Positions 1 to 7,384 of a stretch of 34,140 bases of DNA are shown here, piece after piece. Both the position numbers and the translations under genes were made by a program. Below the pieces are notes generated by a model that made no database searches, was not told the DNA's origin, and was given only the letters and a program-made list of their open reading frames with translations. The stretch's first letter is position 1. Every line of letters begins with the position of its first letter. The DNA is from Bacteroidales bacterium (GTDB lineage Bacteria; Bacteroidota; Bacteroidia; Bacteroidales; UBA932), in NCBI GenBank assembly GCA_017617475.1, contig JAFZWC010000003.1:1-34140 (forward strand). Reading direction: 5' to 3'.

Positions 1-817
1 TACCGCAGAAGTTGGAGCCGCTGCCGACGCAGGCGATCACGATGTCCGGATACTGGCCGGTCACGGCCATCTGCTTCTCGGCCTCCAGGCCGATGACTGT
101 CTGGTGCAGGCACACGTGGTTGAGAACGGAGCCCAGGGCATACTTGCAGTTAGGGGTGCTCACGGCCAGCTCGATGGCCTCGGAGATGGCGCAGCCCAGG
201 GAGCCCTGGTCGTTAGGGTTTCGGGTGATGATGTCCTTACCGGCACGGGTACTCATGGAAGGGGAAGGCGTGACGGTGGCGCCGAAGGCCTGCATGATGG
301 AGCGGCGGAAAGGCTTCTGTTCGTAGCTCACCTTTACCATATAAACAGCGCAGTCAATGCCGAACTTCTTGGTGGCATAGCTGAGGGCTCCGCCCCACTG
401 GCCGGCACCGGTCTCGGTGGTAAGGTTGGTAACACCCTGCTCCTTGGCATAGTAGGCCTGCGCAATGGCGGAGTTCAGCTTGTGGGAACCGGCAGGGCTC
501 ACGCTCTCGTTCTTAAAGTAGATGTGCGCGGGAGTACCCAGGGCTTTTTCCAGCTCATAGGCACGCACCAGCGGGGTGCAGCGGTAAGCGGCGTACTGCT
601 GGCGTACTTCTTCGGGGATGGGGATCCATTCGTCCGTCTGGTTCAGTTCCTGGTCGGCGCAGGCCTTGCAGAAGATGGGATACAGGTCTTCGGGCTTGAG
701 GGGCTGCTTGGTAGCCGGGTGCAGGAAAGGCAGCGGCTTGTTGGGCATGATAGCCTGGATGTTGAAGTAATGGGTAGGAATCTCACTGTCCGGGAGGATG
801 TACTTTTTCTGTTTCAT
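1..817 (-). CDS. trpB2: TrpB2-type tryptophan synthase beta chain, 5' part (runs off the left edge)
   Basis: PLP enzyme that condenses indole with L-serine to make tryptophan. Reading from ATG at 817 the frame is open to the window edge: about 272 codons, where TrpB2 proteins are usually about 450 residues. The long N-terminal extension before the catalytic core is typical of the TrpB2 subfamily rather than TrpB1. The PLP-lysine motif GSHKLNSA is present (Lys near residue 113), followed by TETGAGQWGGALS and, close to the edge, VGSGSNF. TrpB2 is often a stand-alone salvage enzyme. Here a Trp-codon leader and attenuator lie directly upstream, so it is probably the first gene of a trp operon that continues leftward. 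Family identification is strong; the operon is inferred. Confidence 0.93.
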   Translation of the reverse strand, partial: MKQKKYILPDSEIPTHYFNIQAIMPNKPLPFLHPATKQPLKPEDLYPIFCKACADQELNQTDEWIPIPEEVRQQYAAYRCTPLVRAYELEKALGTPAHIYFKNESVSPAGSHKLNSAIAQAYYAKEQGVTNLTTETGAGQWGGALSYATKKFGIDCAVYMVKVSYEQKPFRRSIMQAFGATVTPSPSMSTRAGKDIITRNPNDQGSLGCAISEAIELAVSTPNCKYALGSVLNHVCLHQTVIGLEAEKQMAVTGQYPDIVIACVGSGSNFCG

Positions 818-868
818 GGTGTTATGTGTTTATATTGTTAATTGTTATTCCATTGGGAAAAAGGCATG

Positions 869-898
869 AAAAAAGGCCTGCTGTAAGTCAGCAGGCCT
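869..898 (-). terminator. intrinsic terminator of the trp attenuator
   Basis: On the minus strand a perfect 10-bp G+C-rich stem, AGGCCTGCTG / CAGCAGGCCT, closes a 5-base loop and is followed directly by a run of T. It lies about 50 bases upstream of the trpB2 start, so it acts on the leader transcript and not on a preceding gene. Confidence 0.9.
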
Positions 899-950
899 AT
901 CTCTATACTTATAACTACGGCGAAGCGACTTACAGGATTGAGCTGTAAGT
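869..950 (-). promoter_or_regulatory. trp attenuator with mutually exclusive hairpins
   Basis: Four segments on the minus strand form two alternative folds. Segment 1 (943-950, ACTTACAG) pairs perfectly with segment 2 (928-935, CTGTAAGT). Segment 2 extended by one base (927-935, CTGTAAGTC) also pairs over 9 bp with segment 3 (881-889, GACTTACAG). Segment 3 lies in the loop and inner stem of the terminator hairpin at 874-898, so 2:3 pairing excludes the terminator. A ribosome stalled at the Trp codons would cover segment 1 and free segment 2 to form the antiterminator. A ribosome reaching the stop codon covers segment 2, and the terminator forms. Confidence 0.85.
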
Positions 951-980
951 GCGCCACCAGTTATTGTTGTTCTTTCTCAT
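930..980 (-). CDS. trpL: trp leader peptide (16 codons, tandem Trp)
   Basis: A short frame on the minus strand, ATG at 980 to TAA at 930, reads MRKNNNNWWRTYSSIL. Two adjacent TGG codons (954-959) sit three bases before the first arm of a hairpin, and the stop codon lies inside the second arm. This is the geometry of a ribosome-stalling leader peptide in Trp attenuation. A promoter ends only a few bases upstream, so translation may start almost at the mRNA 5' end. The peptide itself presumably has no function beyond sensing charged tRNA-Trp. It is too short for ordinary gene finders. Confidence 0.85.
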   Translation of the reverse strand: MRKNNNNWWRTYSSIL

Positions 981-987
981 GCTGTTG

Positions 988-1018
988 CAAAGATGAGCAA
1001 TCGAATTTAGAAATGCAA
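988..1018 (-). promoter_or_regulatory. promoter of the trp leader
   Basis: On the minus strand a TTG (1016-1018) is separated by 20 bases from CATCTTTG (988-995), one mismatch from the Bacteroidetes -7 consensus TAnnTTTG. The predicted transcript would begin within a few bases of the leader ATG at 980. Confidence 0.65.
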
Positions 1019-1046
1019 GAAAAAATTTAAAAACTTGCAAAAAATT

Positions 1047-1808
1047 TTAAAAATTGGCCAGCAGGGCCTGGGTGTACTGGGCCGATGCGGTGCCGCCGAG
1101 GCTCTCCATATAGGCGTTTACGGCGGTGGCAACGAACAGCAGCACGATGGCGGCGGCAATGATGATGCCGATTACCTTCAGGCGCTTGAGCCACTTCTTG
1201 TTATTCCAGCCAATGGTCTGGAACATGCTCCAGAAACCGTGCTCCAGGTGGAGGAACAGGGCGATGAACCATACGATGTAGCAGGCCACGATAACCGGAT
1301 TGCGGAAGGTGGCGATGAGCAGGTAGTACGGGTTCTCCGCCTCTGCGCCCATGAATTCCTGAAGCTGCATCTTGGCCCAGAAGTGGGTGAGGTGGAAGGC
1401 CAGCAGACCCAACACCAGAATACCCAGGATGGCCATGTTCTTGGCGCTCCAGCTGTCGTTCTTGGCCTTGGAGGCTACTGCGTAACGCTTGATACCGCCG
1501 CGGCGGATATAGTTGTCAACGGTGAGCCAGATGCCCCATACAATGTGGAGGATAAAGCCCAGGGCCAGGATGGGAACCATGATGCTGATGAAAGGGGAGG
1601 ACATGAAGTCGCAGCCCAGCTGGAACCAGCCGTCACCATGGGTGTACGGGAATGCGTCGGCAGCTACCTTGCCGAAGTTGCCGTGCATGGAATCCAGGAC
1701 GGAGAAGAAATTAATGGTACCGTGCAGGAGCAGGAAGATAATGAGGAAAGCACCCGTGATGCTCTGGATGAACTTCTTGCCGATGGAGGAGGTTAGGAAA
1801 TTAGCCAT
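1047..1808 (-). CDS. sdhC: succinate dehydrogenase / fumarate reductase cytochrome b558 subunit
   Basis: Membrane anchor that carries heme b and exchanges electrons between quinone and the SdhA/SdhB subunits. At 253 residues it matches the b558 family. Five hydrophobic helices are visible at roughly residues 13-35, 72-97, 125-145, 168-190 and 210-232. Candidate heme-ligand histidines are His29, His88, His139 or His142, and His187 or His190. In related genomes sdhC is normally followed by sdhA and sdhB. Here the next thing downstream is the trp leader promoter, so sdhA and sdhB must lie elsewhere. Family assignment is firm; the physiological direction (fumarate reduction or succinate oxidation) cannot be told from this gene. 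Confidence 0.94.
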   Translation of the reverse strand: MANFLTSSIGKKFIQSITGAFLIIFLLLHGTINFFSVLDSMHGNFGKVAADAFPYTHGDGWFQLGCDFMSSPFISIMVPILALGFILHIVWGIWLTVDNYIRRGGIKRYAVASKAKNDSWSAKNMAILGILVLGLLAFHLTHFWAKMQLQEFMGAEAENPYYLLIATFRNPVIVACYIVWFIALFLHLEHGFWSMFQTIGWNNKKWLKRLKVIGIIIAAAIVLLFVATAVNAYMESLGGTASAQYTQALLANF

Positions 1809-1839
1809 TTATTGTTGTTTTGTTAATAATCTAAGTATG

Positions 1840-1888
1840 CAAATATAGGAATCTTTCTTGGAAGTTTCCCAATATTTCGATACTTTTG
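1840..1888. promoter_or_regulatory. interleaved divergent promoters for sdhC and pyrH
   Basis: For pyrH (plus), TTG at 1858-1860, a 20-base spacer, then TACTTTTG at 1881-1888, with the ATG 22 bases further on. For sdhC (minus), TATATTTG at 1840-1847 with a possible TTG at 1870-1872 (spacer 22). The two promoters overlap physically, so their use may be competitive. Confidence 0.75.
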
Positions 1889-1910
1889 TTACAATTAATA
1901 AGGAATTCCC

Positions 1911-2615
1911 ATGTACAAACGCGTTTTACTAAAACTCAGCGGCGAGAGCCTTGGCGGGCCTGCCGGAAAGGGCCTGGATACGGCCTGGTTGGAAAAGTAT
2001 GCGAAGGAAATCGCAGCGGCCGCCAAAGCCGGCCTGCAGATTGCCATTGTGAACGGCGGCGGTAACATCTTCCGCGGCCTGCAAGGCGTGGGCAAGGGCT
2101 TCGACCGCGTGGACGGTGACAAGATGGGTATGCTGGCCACGGTCATCAACTCCCTGGCCCTCAAGATGTTCATCAAGGCCGAAGGCGTTGAGGCCGAGGT
2201 CTTTACCTCCACCCCCATGGAACCCCATGCCAAGTATTACATGAGGGATGAGGCCGTCAAAGTGCTGAAGCGCGGGGGCGTTGCCCTTATCGCCGGCGGC
2301 ACGGGCAATCCTTTCTTCACCACAGACAGCGGCGCCGCCCTCAGGGCTCTGGAAATAGGGGCCGACGCCCTCCTCAAGGGCACCCGCGTGGACGGCGTAT
2401 ACACCGCCGATCCGGAGAAAGACCCTTCGGCCACCAAATATGACGAGCTGAGCTTCGACGAAGCCATTTCCAAGCACCTGAAGGTAATGGACCAGACAGC
2501 ATACGCCCTGTGCTCCGACGGCAAAATGCCTATCATCGTCTTCGACATGAACGCCACCGGCAACCTCACCAAGCTTCTGGCCGGGGAAAAGGTGGGAACA
2601 TTAGTACATCCGTAA
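1911..2615 (+). CDS. pyrH: UMP kinase
   Basis: Phosphorylates UMP to UDP with ATP in cytosolic pyrimidine nucleotide synthesis. The 234-residue length is normal for bacterial PyrH of the amino-acid-kinase fold. The N-terminal KLSGE loop is at residues 8-12, NGGGNIFRG at about 48-56, DKMGMLATVIN at 70-80, and the segment with GTGNPFFTTDS at 130-140 binds UMP. DGVYTADPEKDP near residue 161 is the usual nucleotide-binding loop. A good promoter lies directly upstream. The gene is followed after 6 bases by a secreted esterase in the same direction, probably cotranscribed. Confidence 0.97.
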   Translation: MYKRVLLKLSGESLGGPAGKGLDTAWLEKYAKEIAAAAKAGLQIAIVNGGGNIFRGLQGVGKGFDRVDGDKMGMLATVINSLALKMFIKAEGVEAEVFTSTPMEPHAKYYMRDEAVKVLKRGGVALIAGGTGNPFFTTDSGAALRALEIGADALLKGTRVDGVYTADPEKDPSATKYDELSFDEAISKHLKVMDQTAYALCSDGKMPIIVFDMNATGNLTKLLAGEKVGTLVHP

Positions 2616-2621
2616 CCGGCT

Positions 2622-3476
2622 ATGAAAAAGTTATTCCTTACCCTTATTCTGGTACTGGGCGCCCTGGCGGCATCGGCCCAGAGTAAGATTGTGACGGACA
2701 GCATCCAGAGCAAGTTCCTGGGCTGCGAGCAAAAGTACAACGTATACCTTCCCAACGGCTACAAGGCTACTGAGAGCTATCCCGTCATCTACCTGCTTCA
2801 CGGTCTATACGGAGACTACACCAACTGGGCGGGCACCGGCCGTATGAAAGACGTGGCCGACGAGCTCATCGCCAGCGGCGAATTGGTGCCTACCGTCATC
2901 ATTATGCCCAATGCCGGAGACAACGACGTCCACAACTACCAGAACGGCTACTTCAATGTAAAGGACTGGCCTTACGAAGATTTCTTCTTCCAGGAGTTCC
3001 TGCCCGCGGCCGAGAAAAAGTACAGCTGCGGCGGCAGCAAGGGAAAGCGCGCCATCATGGGCCTTTCCATGGGCGGCGGCGGCTCCATCGTGTATGCCCA
3101 GCGCCATCCGGACCTGTTCTCCAGCTCCTACGGCATGAGCGCATGGCTGGACAACAAGCACCGCGAGGTGCGGGGCAGCAACAAGCCCGGCAGCAAGCTT
3201 ACCATCACGGACGAGTCCGTGCGGGAGCACTCCGCCCTGGATTTCATGGACAAGGCCGACGAGGCCACCATCGGCCAGCTTAAGACGGTTCAGTGGTTCC
3301 TGGACTGCGGCGACGACGATTTCCTCCTGCAGCTGTCCGTAGACCTTCATTTCAAGATGAAGAACTCCGGCCTGCACAGCGAACTGCGTGTGCGCAACGG
3401 TGGTCACACCTGGGAATACTGGCACACGGCCCTGCGCACCTCGCTGCCGTTTGCCTCCCGCAACTTCAGCAAGTAA
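2622..3476 (+). CDS. secreted alpha/beta-hydrolase esterase (putative esterase family)
   Basis: Predicted exported carboxylesterase of 284 residues. A signal peptide covers residues 1-19 (cleavage after ASA), so it probably acts in the periplasm. The fold markers are in order: the HGLYGD oxyanion-region motif at 60-65, the nucleophile elbow GLSMGG with Ser149, the acid in DCGDDDF (Asp231 or Asp232) and His262 in NGGHTWEYWH. This matches the esterase D / S-formylglutathione hydrolase-like group, which includes acetyl and feruloyl esterases. Substrate cannot be inferred from the sequence. It lies 6 bases after pyrH without an evident own promoter and ends at a strong terminator. Confidence 0.88.
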   Translation: MKKLFLTLILVLGALAASAQSKIVTDSIQSKFLGCEQKYNVYLPNGYKATESYPVIYLLHGLYGDYTNWAGTGRMKDVADELIASGELVPTVIIMPNAGDNDVHNYQNGYFNVKDWPYEDFFFQEFLPAAEKKYSCGGSKGKRAIMGLSMGGGGSIVYAQRHPDLFSSSYGMSAWLDNKHREVRGSNKPGSKLTITDESVREHSALDFMDKADEATIGQLKTVQWFLDCGDDDFLLQLSVDLHFKMKNSGLHSELRVRNGGHTWEYWHTALRTSLPFASRNFSK

Positions 3477-3500
3477 GCCTGGAATCTATGAGTCAACGAG

Positions 3501-3528
3501 CCCTCCCGCTACACCGGGAGGGTTTTTT
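3501..3528 (+). terminator. intrinsic terminator after the esterase, inside the converging gene
   Basis: Perfect 8-bp stem CCCTCCCG / CGGGAGGG with a 6-base loop, followed by six T on the plus strand (3523-3528). The loop contains the TAG stop codon of the converging aminopeptidase gene and the right arm and T run encode its last residues. There is no T run on the minus strand, so it works in one direction only. Confidence 0.9.
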
Positions 3529-5314
3529 CTTTCAGCCAGGCGGCCACCTCGGCAGGGAGGCGGGGGCTGAGTTCGCGGTACACGCGCTGGTTGTAGGCGT
3601 TGAGCCAGTCCCGCTCGGCCTGGGTGAGGAGGGAAACCTCCAGGCAGGAGGTGTCGTAATGGCAGAGGGTCAGGGGCTCGAAACCCAGCCAGGAGCCGAA
3701 CTCGTTATCTCCCACTGAACGCACCAGAACCAGGTTTTCGTGGCGGATGCCGTGCATGCCCTCGCGGTAGATACCGGGCTCGTCGGAGAGAATCATGCCG
3801 GGCTCAAGAGGTATACTGTTGAAGTTCTGGCGCACGTCCTGGGGCCCCTCATGGACGCCCAGGAAAAAGCCTACACCGTGACCGGTGCCGTGGCCGAAGT
3901 TGCGCCGCGCCTGCCAGAGGGGTTCGCGGGCCAGGGCATCAATCTGGCAACCGGCGGTGCCACGGGGAAAGACCGCCATGGAAAGGCCGATGTGACCGCG
4001 CAGCACCAGGGTATAGTCTTCCCGCTCCAGGGCGGTGCAGGGGCCCATGGGCACTGTGCGCGTAATATCCGTAGTACCAAAGAGATACTGTCCTCCGGAA
4101 TCGACCAGATAGAGTCCCTTGGGCTCAATGAGCAGGGAACCCTGCTTCGGGGTAACGTAATGGGGCAGGGCGGCCGAGGGCCCGTAGGCCGATATGGTCT
4201 CGAAGCTCTCTCCCCGGAAGCCGGAAACCTGGGCCCGCAGGGAGTGCAGATACTCTGAGGCCTCCCACTCGTTCACCTGCCCGCCGCGGGAAGAAAGCCA
4301 GTAGAGGAACTGCTCCATCACCAGGCCGTCTTCCAGATGCGCTTCCCGCATGCCGGCAATCTCTACCGGATTCTTGACCGCCTTCTTGAGTGCAATGGGG
4401 CTGGGGCACTCCTTGACAAAAGGCATGCGCTCGCCCTCGTCTATGGCCTCCCGCAGATATACGCTGGTGCTGGCCGGATCCAGACAGATGCAGTCTACGC
4501 CCGATTCCTTGAGGGACGTGAGGGCAAAGCTTACGTCCGCGTAGTCGCGGATCTGGACGCCGTCGGCCTTCAATTCCTCAAAAGTATCCTGTGTGTCCGG
4601 GTCTACAGAAGCGAAGGCGTCCTTGCGCACGAACCACTGCGCGTCTTCCAGGGTAACCAGGAGGTAGGAAATGACCAGCGGGTTGTACTCGATATCGGCC
4701 CCCCGGACATTCAAGAGCCAGGCAATGTCGTCCAGGGAGGACAGCAGGATGGCATCGACCTCCTGGATGACCAGCCACTTCCGCAGCCAGGCGAATTTGC
4801 TTTCCCGGGACTGGCCCACCAGGTCTTCCCCCAGGGTGATGACGGGCGATGTGGGTACGGCGGGGCGGTTTTCCCAAAGGCTGTCCAGAAGGTCGGGGAC
4901 GGGGAAAATCTCGGCCCCGGGGACGAATTCCCGGAGATTCCGGATGTCTTCCATGGTCTGACAAAGCCCGTCAATGGCTATGCACGGTTCGTCCAGCCCC
5001 AGGGAGGCAATCCACTGCGGAATGGGCACCTGCTCCGGCACCCGCATCTTGTGGAGGACGATTCCGCTGCCTTCCAGCTGGCGGTTGGCTTGGATGAAAT
5101 AACGCGTGTCGGTCCACAGTCCGGCATGGTCGGCCGTGACCACTATGTCCCCGGCTTCCCCGGTAAAACCGGACAGCCATTCCACCTGTTTCCACCGCGG
5201 TGCGGGGTATTCACTGGCATGGGGGTCGCTTCCCGTAAGGATGACGATATCCCAATGATTCTCCTTCATGAGGGCGCGGAGCGCCTCTACTCGCTGGTAA
5301 AAGATACTGGCCAT
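3509..5314 (-). CDS. Xaa-Pro aminopeptidase (M24B, aminopeptidase P)
   Basis: Cytosolic dinuclear-metal peptidase that removes an N-terminal residue preceding proline. At 601 residues it has the long three-domain layout (two creatinase-like N-terminal domains, then the pita-bread catalytic domain from about residue 310). All five metal ligands are visible: Asp405 (LVDSGGQY), Asp416 (TTDITRT), His479 (GHGTGHGVG), Glu512 (DEPGIY) and Glu526 (RHENLVLV). There is no signal peptide. ATG at 5314 lies 15 bases after a good -7 element. The 3' end overlaps the terminator of the converging esterase. Confidence 0.95.
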   Translation of the reverse strand: MASIFYQRVEALRALMKENHWDIVILTGSDPHASEYPAPRWKQVEWLSGFTGEAGDIVVTADHAGLWTDTRYFIQANRQLEGSGIVLHKMRVPEQVPIPQWIASLGLDEPCIAIDGLCQTMEDIRNLREFVPGAEIFPVPDLLDSLWENRPAVPTSPVITLGEDLVGQSRESKFAWLRKWLVIQEVDAILLSSLDDIAWLLNVRGADIEYNPLVISYLLVTLEDAQWFVRKDAFASVDPDTQDTFEELKADGVQIRDYADVSFALTSLKESGVDCICLDPASTSVYLREAIDEGERMPFVKECPSPIALKKAVKNPVEIAGMREAHLEDGLVMEQFLYWLSSRGGQVNEWEASEYLHSLRAQVSGFRGESFETISAYGPSAALPHYVTPKQGSLLIEPKGLYLVDSGGQYLFGTTDITRTVPMGPCTALEREDYTLVLRGHIGLSMAVFPRGTAGCQIDALAREPLWQARRNFGHGTGHGVGFFLGVHEGPQDVRQNFNSIPLEPGMILSDEPGIYREGMHGIRHENLVLVRSVGDNEFGSWLGFEPLTLCHYDTSCLEVSLLTQAERDWLNAYNQRVYRELSPRLPAEVAAWLKEKTLPV

Positions 5315-5329
5315 AGCACGTTATTTGCA

Positions 5330-5347
5330 CAAATATAACTATATTTG
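5330..5347. promoter_or_regulatory. back-to-back -7 elements forming an 18-bp palindrome
   Basis: CAAATATA-AC-TATATTTG is a palindrome apart from its 2-base centre. It supplies TATATTTG on the minus strand (5330-5337, toward the aminopeptidase) and TATATTTG on the plus strand (5340-5347, toward the coiled-coil gene). Clear -33 elements at 19-21 bases are not seen on either side. Confidence 0.6.
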
Positions 5348-5392
5348 CTTGATTAATTGAATGGATTAATAGGATTTAAAAGATTATACGCC

Positions 5393-6304
5393 ATGACTGA
5401 AGATCCCCTCGAGAGAATTGAGCGCGAAGAGCGCGAACGCAGGGAAAAGAAAGGTCCCCGCACTCTGATGACGGTACTGGCCGCAGTGGCCGCCGTCCTG
5501 GCCCTGGTATTGGGATATCTGCTGTACCAGCGCAACAGCCTGGTAGGCCAACTGGAAGTGGAAAAGGCCGAACTGGCCCAGCAAATGGTTCAGCTCCAGT
5601 CCGATTTCTCCTCCCTCAGCTCCGATTACGAGTCTATCAACCACCAGCTGGACACTTCCCGCGAACAGGTGGCCCAACTCATTGAAAAACTGGCCAAGAC
5701 CGAGGCAACCAACCGTTCCAAGATCCGCCAGTACGAGAAAGAACTGGGCACCCTCCGTACCATCATGAAGGGTTACATAGTCCAGATTGACTCCCTGAAC
5801 AACCTGAACAAACGCCTGACGGCCGAAGCCACCGCCGCCCGCCGCGAAGCCGCCGAAAGCCGCCGCGCCAACGAGCAGCTCACCCAGCAGGTGGAAACCT
5901 TATCCTCGCAGGTGAGCGCCGGAAAGGTCCTGAAGGCCCGTGCCATCTCCCTCAACGCCCACTACAGCAACGACAAGGTGGGTGACCGCCACAGCCGCGT
6001 ACGCTACATGGTGGCCAACCTCACCCTGGTGGAGAACTCCCTTGCCGACCATGGTCCCGTACGGGTGTTCGTCCGTGTGAAGGATCCGGATGGCGTGCTG
6101 CTCATGAACAACGAATCCCTTGAATTCACTGTGAACGGCGAACCCCTGCAGGCAACCGCCTCCCGCGAGGTGGACTACGAAGGCCAGGAAGTGGATCTTT
6201 CCATATACGTGAACGATACCGGAGAGTTCATCAAGGGTATTTACACCCTGGAAGTATATACGGAAAAGAGCCTCCTGGGCCGTGCAGAATGCATGCTTAG
6301 GTAA
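5393..6304 (+). CDS. membrane-anchored coiled-coil protein of unknown function
   Basis: I do not recognise a named family with certainty. The 303-residue product has a charged N-terminus rich in Glu and Arg (residues 5-20), one membrane helix at about 24-45, a long coiled coil at about 50-185 rich in Glu, Gln, Ala and Leu, and a compact beta-rich C-terminal domain at about 190-303. Similar Bacteroidales proteins are often misnamed after SMC or ParA because of the coiled coil. No ATPase motif is present. The topology predicts a cytoplasmic N-terminus and a periplasmic coiled coil and domain. ATG at 5393 is preferred over an in-frame TTG at 5357. hemW follows after 3 bases, so the two are probably cotranscribed. 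Confidence 0.8.
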   Translation: MTEDPLERIEREERERREKKGPRTLMTVLAAVAAVLALVLGYLLYQRNSLVGQLEVEKAELAQQMVQLQSDFSSLSSDYESINHQLDTSREQVAQLIEKLAKTEATNRSKIRQYEKELGTLRTIMKGYIVQIDSLNNLNKRLTAEATAARREAAESRRANEQLTQQVETLSSQVSAGKVLKARAISLNAHYSNDKVGDRHSRVRYMVANLTLVENSLADHGPVRVFVRVKDPDGVLLMNNESLEFTVNGEPLQATASREVDYEGQEVDLSIYVNDTGEFIKGIYTLEVYTEKSLLGRAECMLR

Positions 6305-6307
6305 AAC

Positions 6308-7384
6308 ATGATTTACATTCACGTCCCTTTCTGTAAAAGTTTCTGTATCTACTGCGACTTCTACTCCGAGATAGCCGCAGACGGTATGGCGGAAGCCTAC
6401 ACCCGGGAAATCTGCGCGGAAATCAAGCGTCGCGCAGGCGAAATGGACGACAGTCTCAAAACCCTTTATTTTGGCGGTGGCACCCCCTCGGTGCTGCCGC
6501 TGGGTTGTTTAACCCGCATCCTCCTGGCCCTGGAAGAAGCCGGCCATGGCGGTCCTTACCAGGAATTCACCCTGGAGGTGAATCCGGATGACATTGTAGA
6601 GAAAGGACTCCCCTATGTGGAGAGTCTCAAGATGCTGGGCGTCAACCGTATAAGCATCGGCATCCAGTCCCTGGACGACGACCTCCTGCGGTGGATGAAC
6701 CGCCGGCACGATGCCCAGAAGGCCAAAGAGGCTTTCCGGATTGTGCGGGAAGCAGGCATCCGGAACATCAGCGTAGACCTCATCTTCGGCCTCAGCAACC
6801 TCTCCGACGAGGTTTGGGGTCACACCATCGACCAGGTGCTGGAGCTGGGCCCGGAGCATATCTCCTGCTACCAGCTCACCATAGAGGGTGACAACGTGCT
6901 GGCCCACCGTCTGGAAAACGGAGAGTATGAAGAAGCCTCCGAAGAGCTTTGCCGCGGCCAATACGACCTCCTGTGCGCCAAGCTGGCGGCCGCCGGATAT
7001 CGACACTACGAGATTTCCAACTTCGCCAAGCCCGGCTACGAGGCTGTGCACAATGGCGGATACTGGTCCCGCAGGCCGTACGTAGGTCTGGGTCCGTCGG
7101 CCCATTCCTTCAGCGGACGCGGCCGAAGCTGGAACAGCGCCGAGCTCACCGGCTACACGCACACCCAGGAGTCCCTGAGCGTGGAAGACGAAAAGGTGGA
7201 AACCCTGATGCTGGCCCTGCGCACCTCCAACGGCATAGATGCCGAATTCCTGGAAGCCAATTGCCTGAAGGCCGATATCGACCGTCTTTGCCAGGAAGGG
7301 GCCCTCTCCAAGGAAGGACGCCGCTACCGCATTCCCGAAGACCATTTCTTTGTTTCTGACGAAATTATCCGAGAACTCATATGA
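6308..7384 (+). CDS. hemW: radical SAM heme chaperone HemW
   Basis: Radical SAM protein of the HemN/HemW group, 358 residues, cytosolic. The cluster motif C-x3-C-x2-C is at Cys9, Cys13 and Cys16. The position that is a fourth cysteine in true HemN is phenylalanine (CDF), which is the HemW signature. HemW binds heme and inserts it into target proteins; it is not the oxygen-independent coproporphyrinogen oxidase despite the frequent annotation. GGGTPS near residue 58 and the EVNPD and GIQS motifs fit the TIM-barrel core. It overlaps the next gene by ATGA, indicating translational coupling. Confidence 0.94.
   Translation: MIYIHVPFCKSFCIYCDFYSEIAADGMAEAYTREICAEIKRRAGEMDDSLKTLYFGGGTPSVLPLGCLTRILLALEEAGHGGPYQEFTLEVNPDDIVEKGLPYVESLKMLGVNRISIGIQSLDDDLLRWMNRRHDAQKAKEAFRIVREAGIRNISVDLIFGLSNLSDEVWGHTIDQVLELGPEHISCYQLTIEGDNVLAHRLENGEYEEASEELCRGQYDLLCAKLAAAGYRHYEISNFAKPGYEAVHNGGYWSRRPYVGLGPSAHSFSGRGRSWNSAELTGYTHTQESLSVEDEKVETLMLALRTSNGIDAEFLEANCLKADIDRLCQEGALSKEGRRYRIPEDHFFVSDEIIRELI

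Noticed and set aside
5357..5392. TTG start for the coiled-coil gene
   Set aside because: The 12 extra residues are unlike a protein start, and ATG at 5393 lies at a normal distance from the -7 element.
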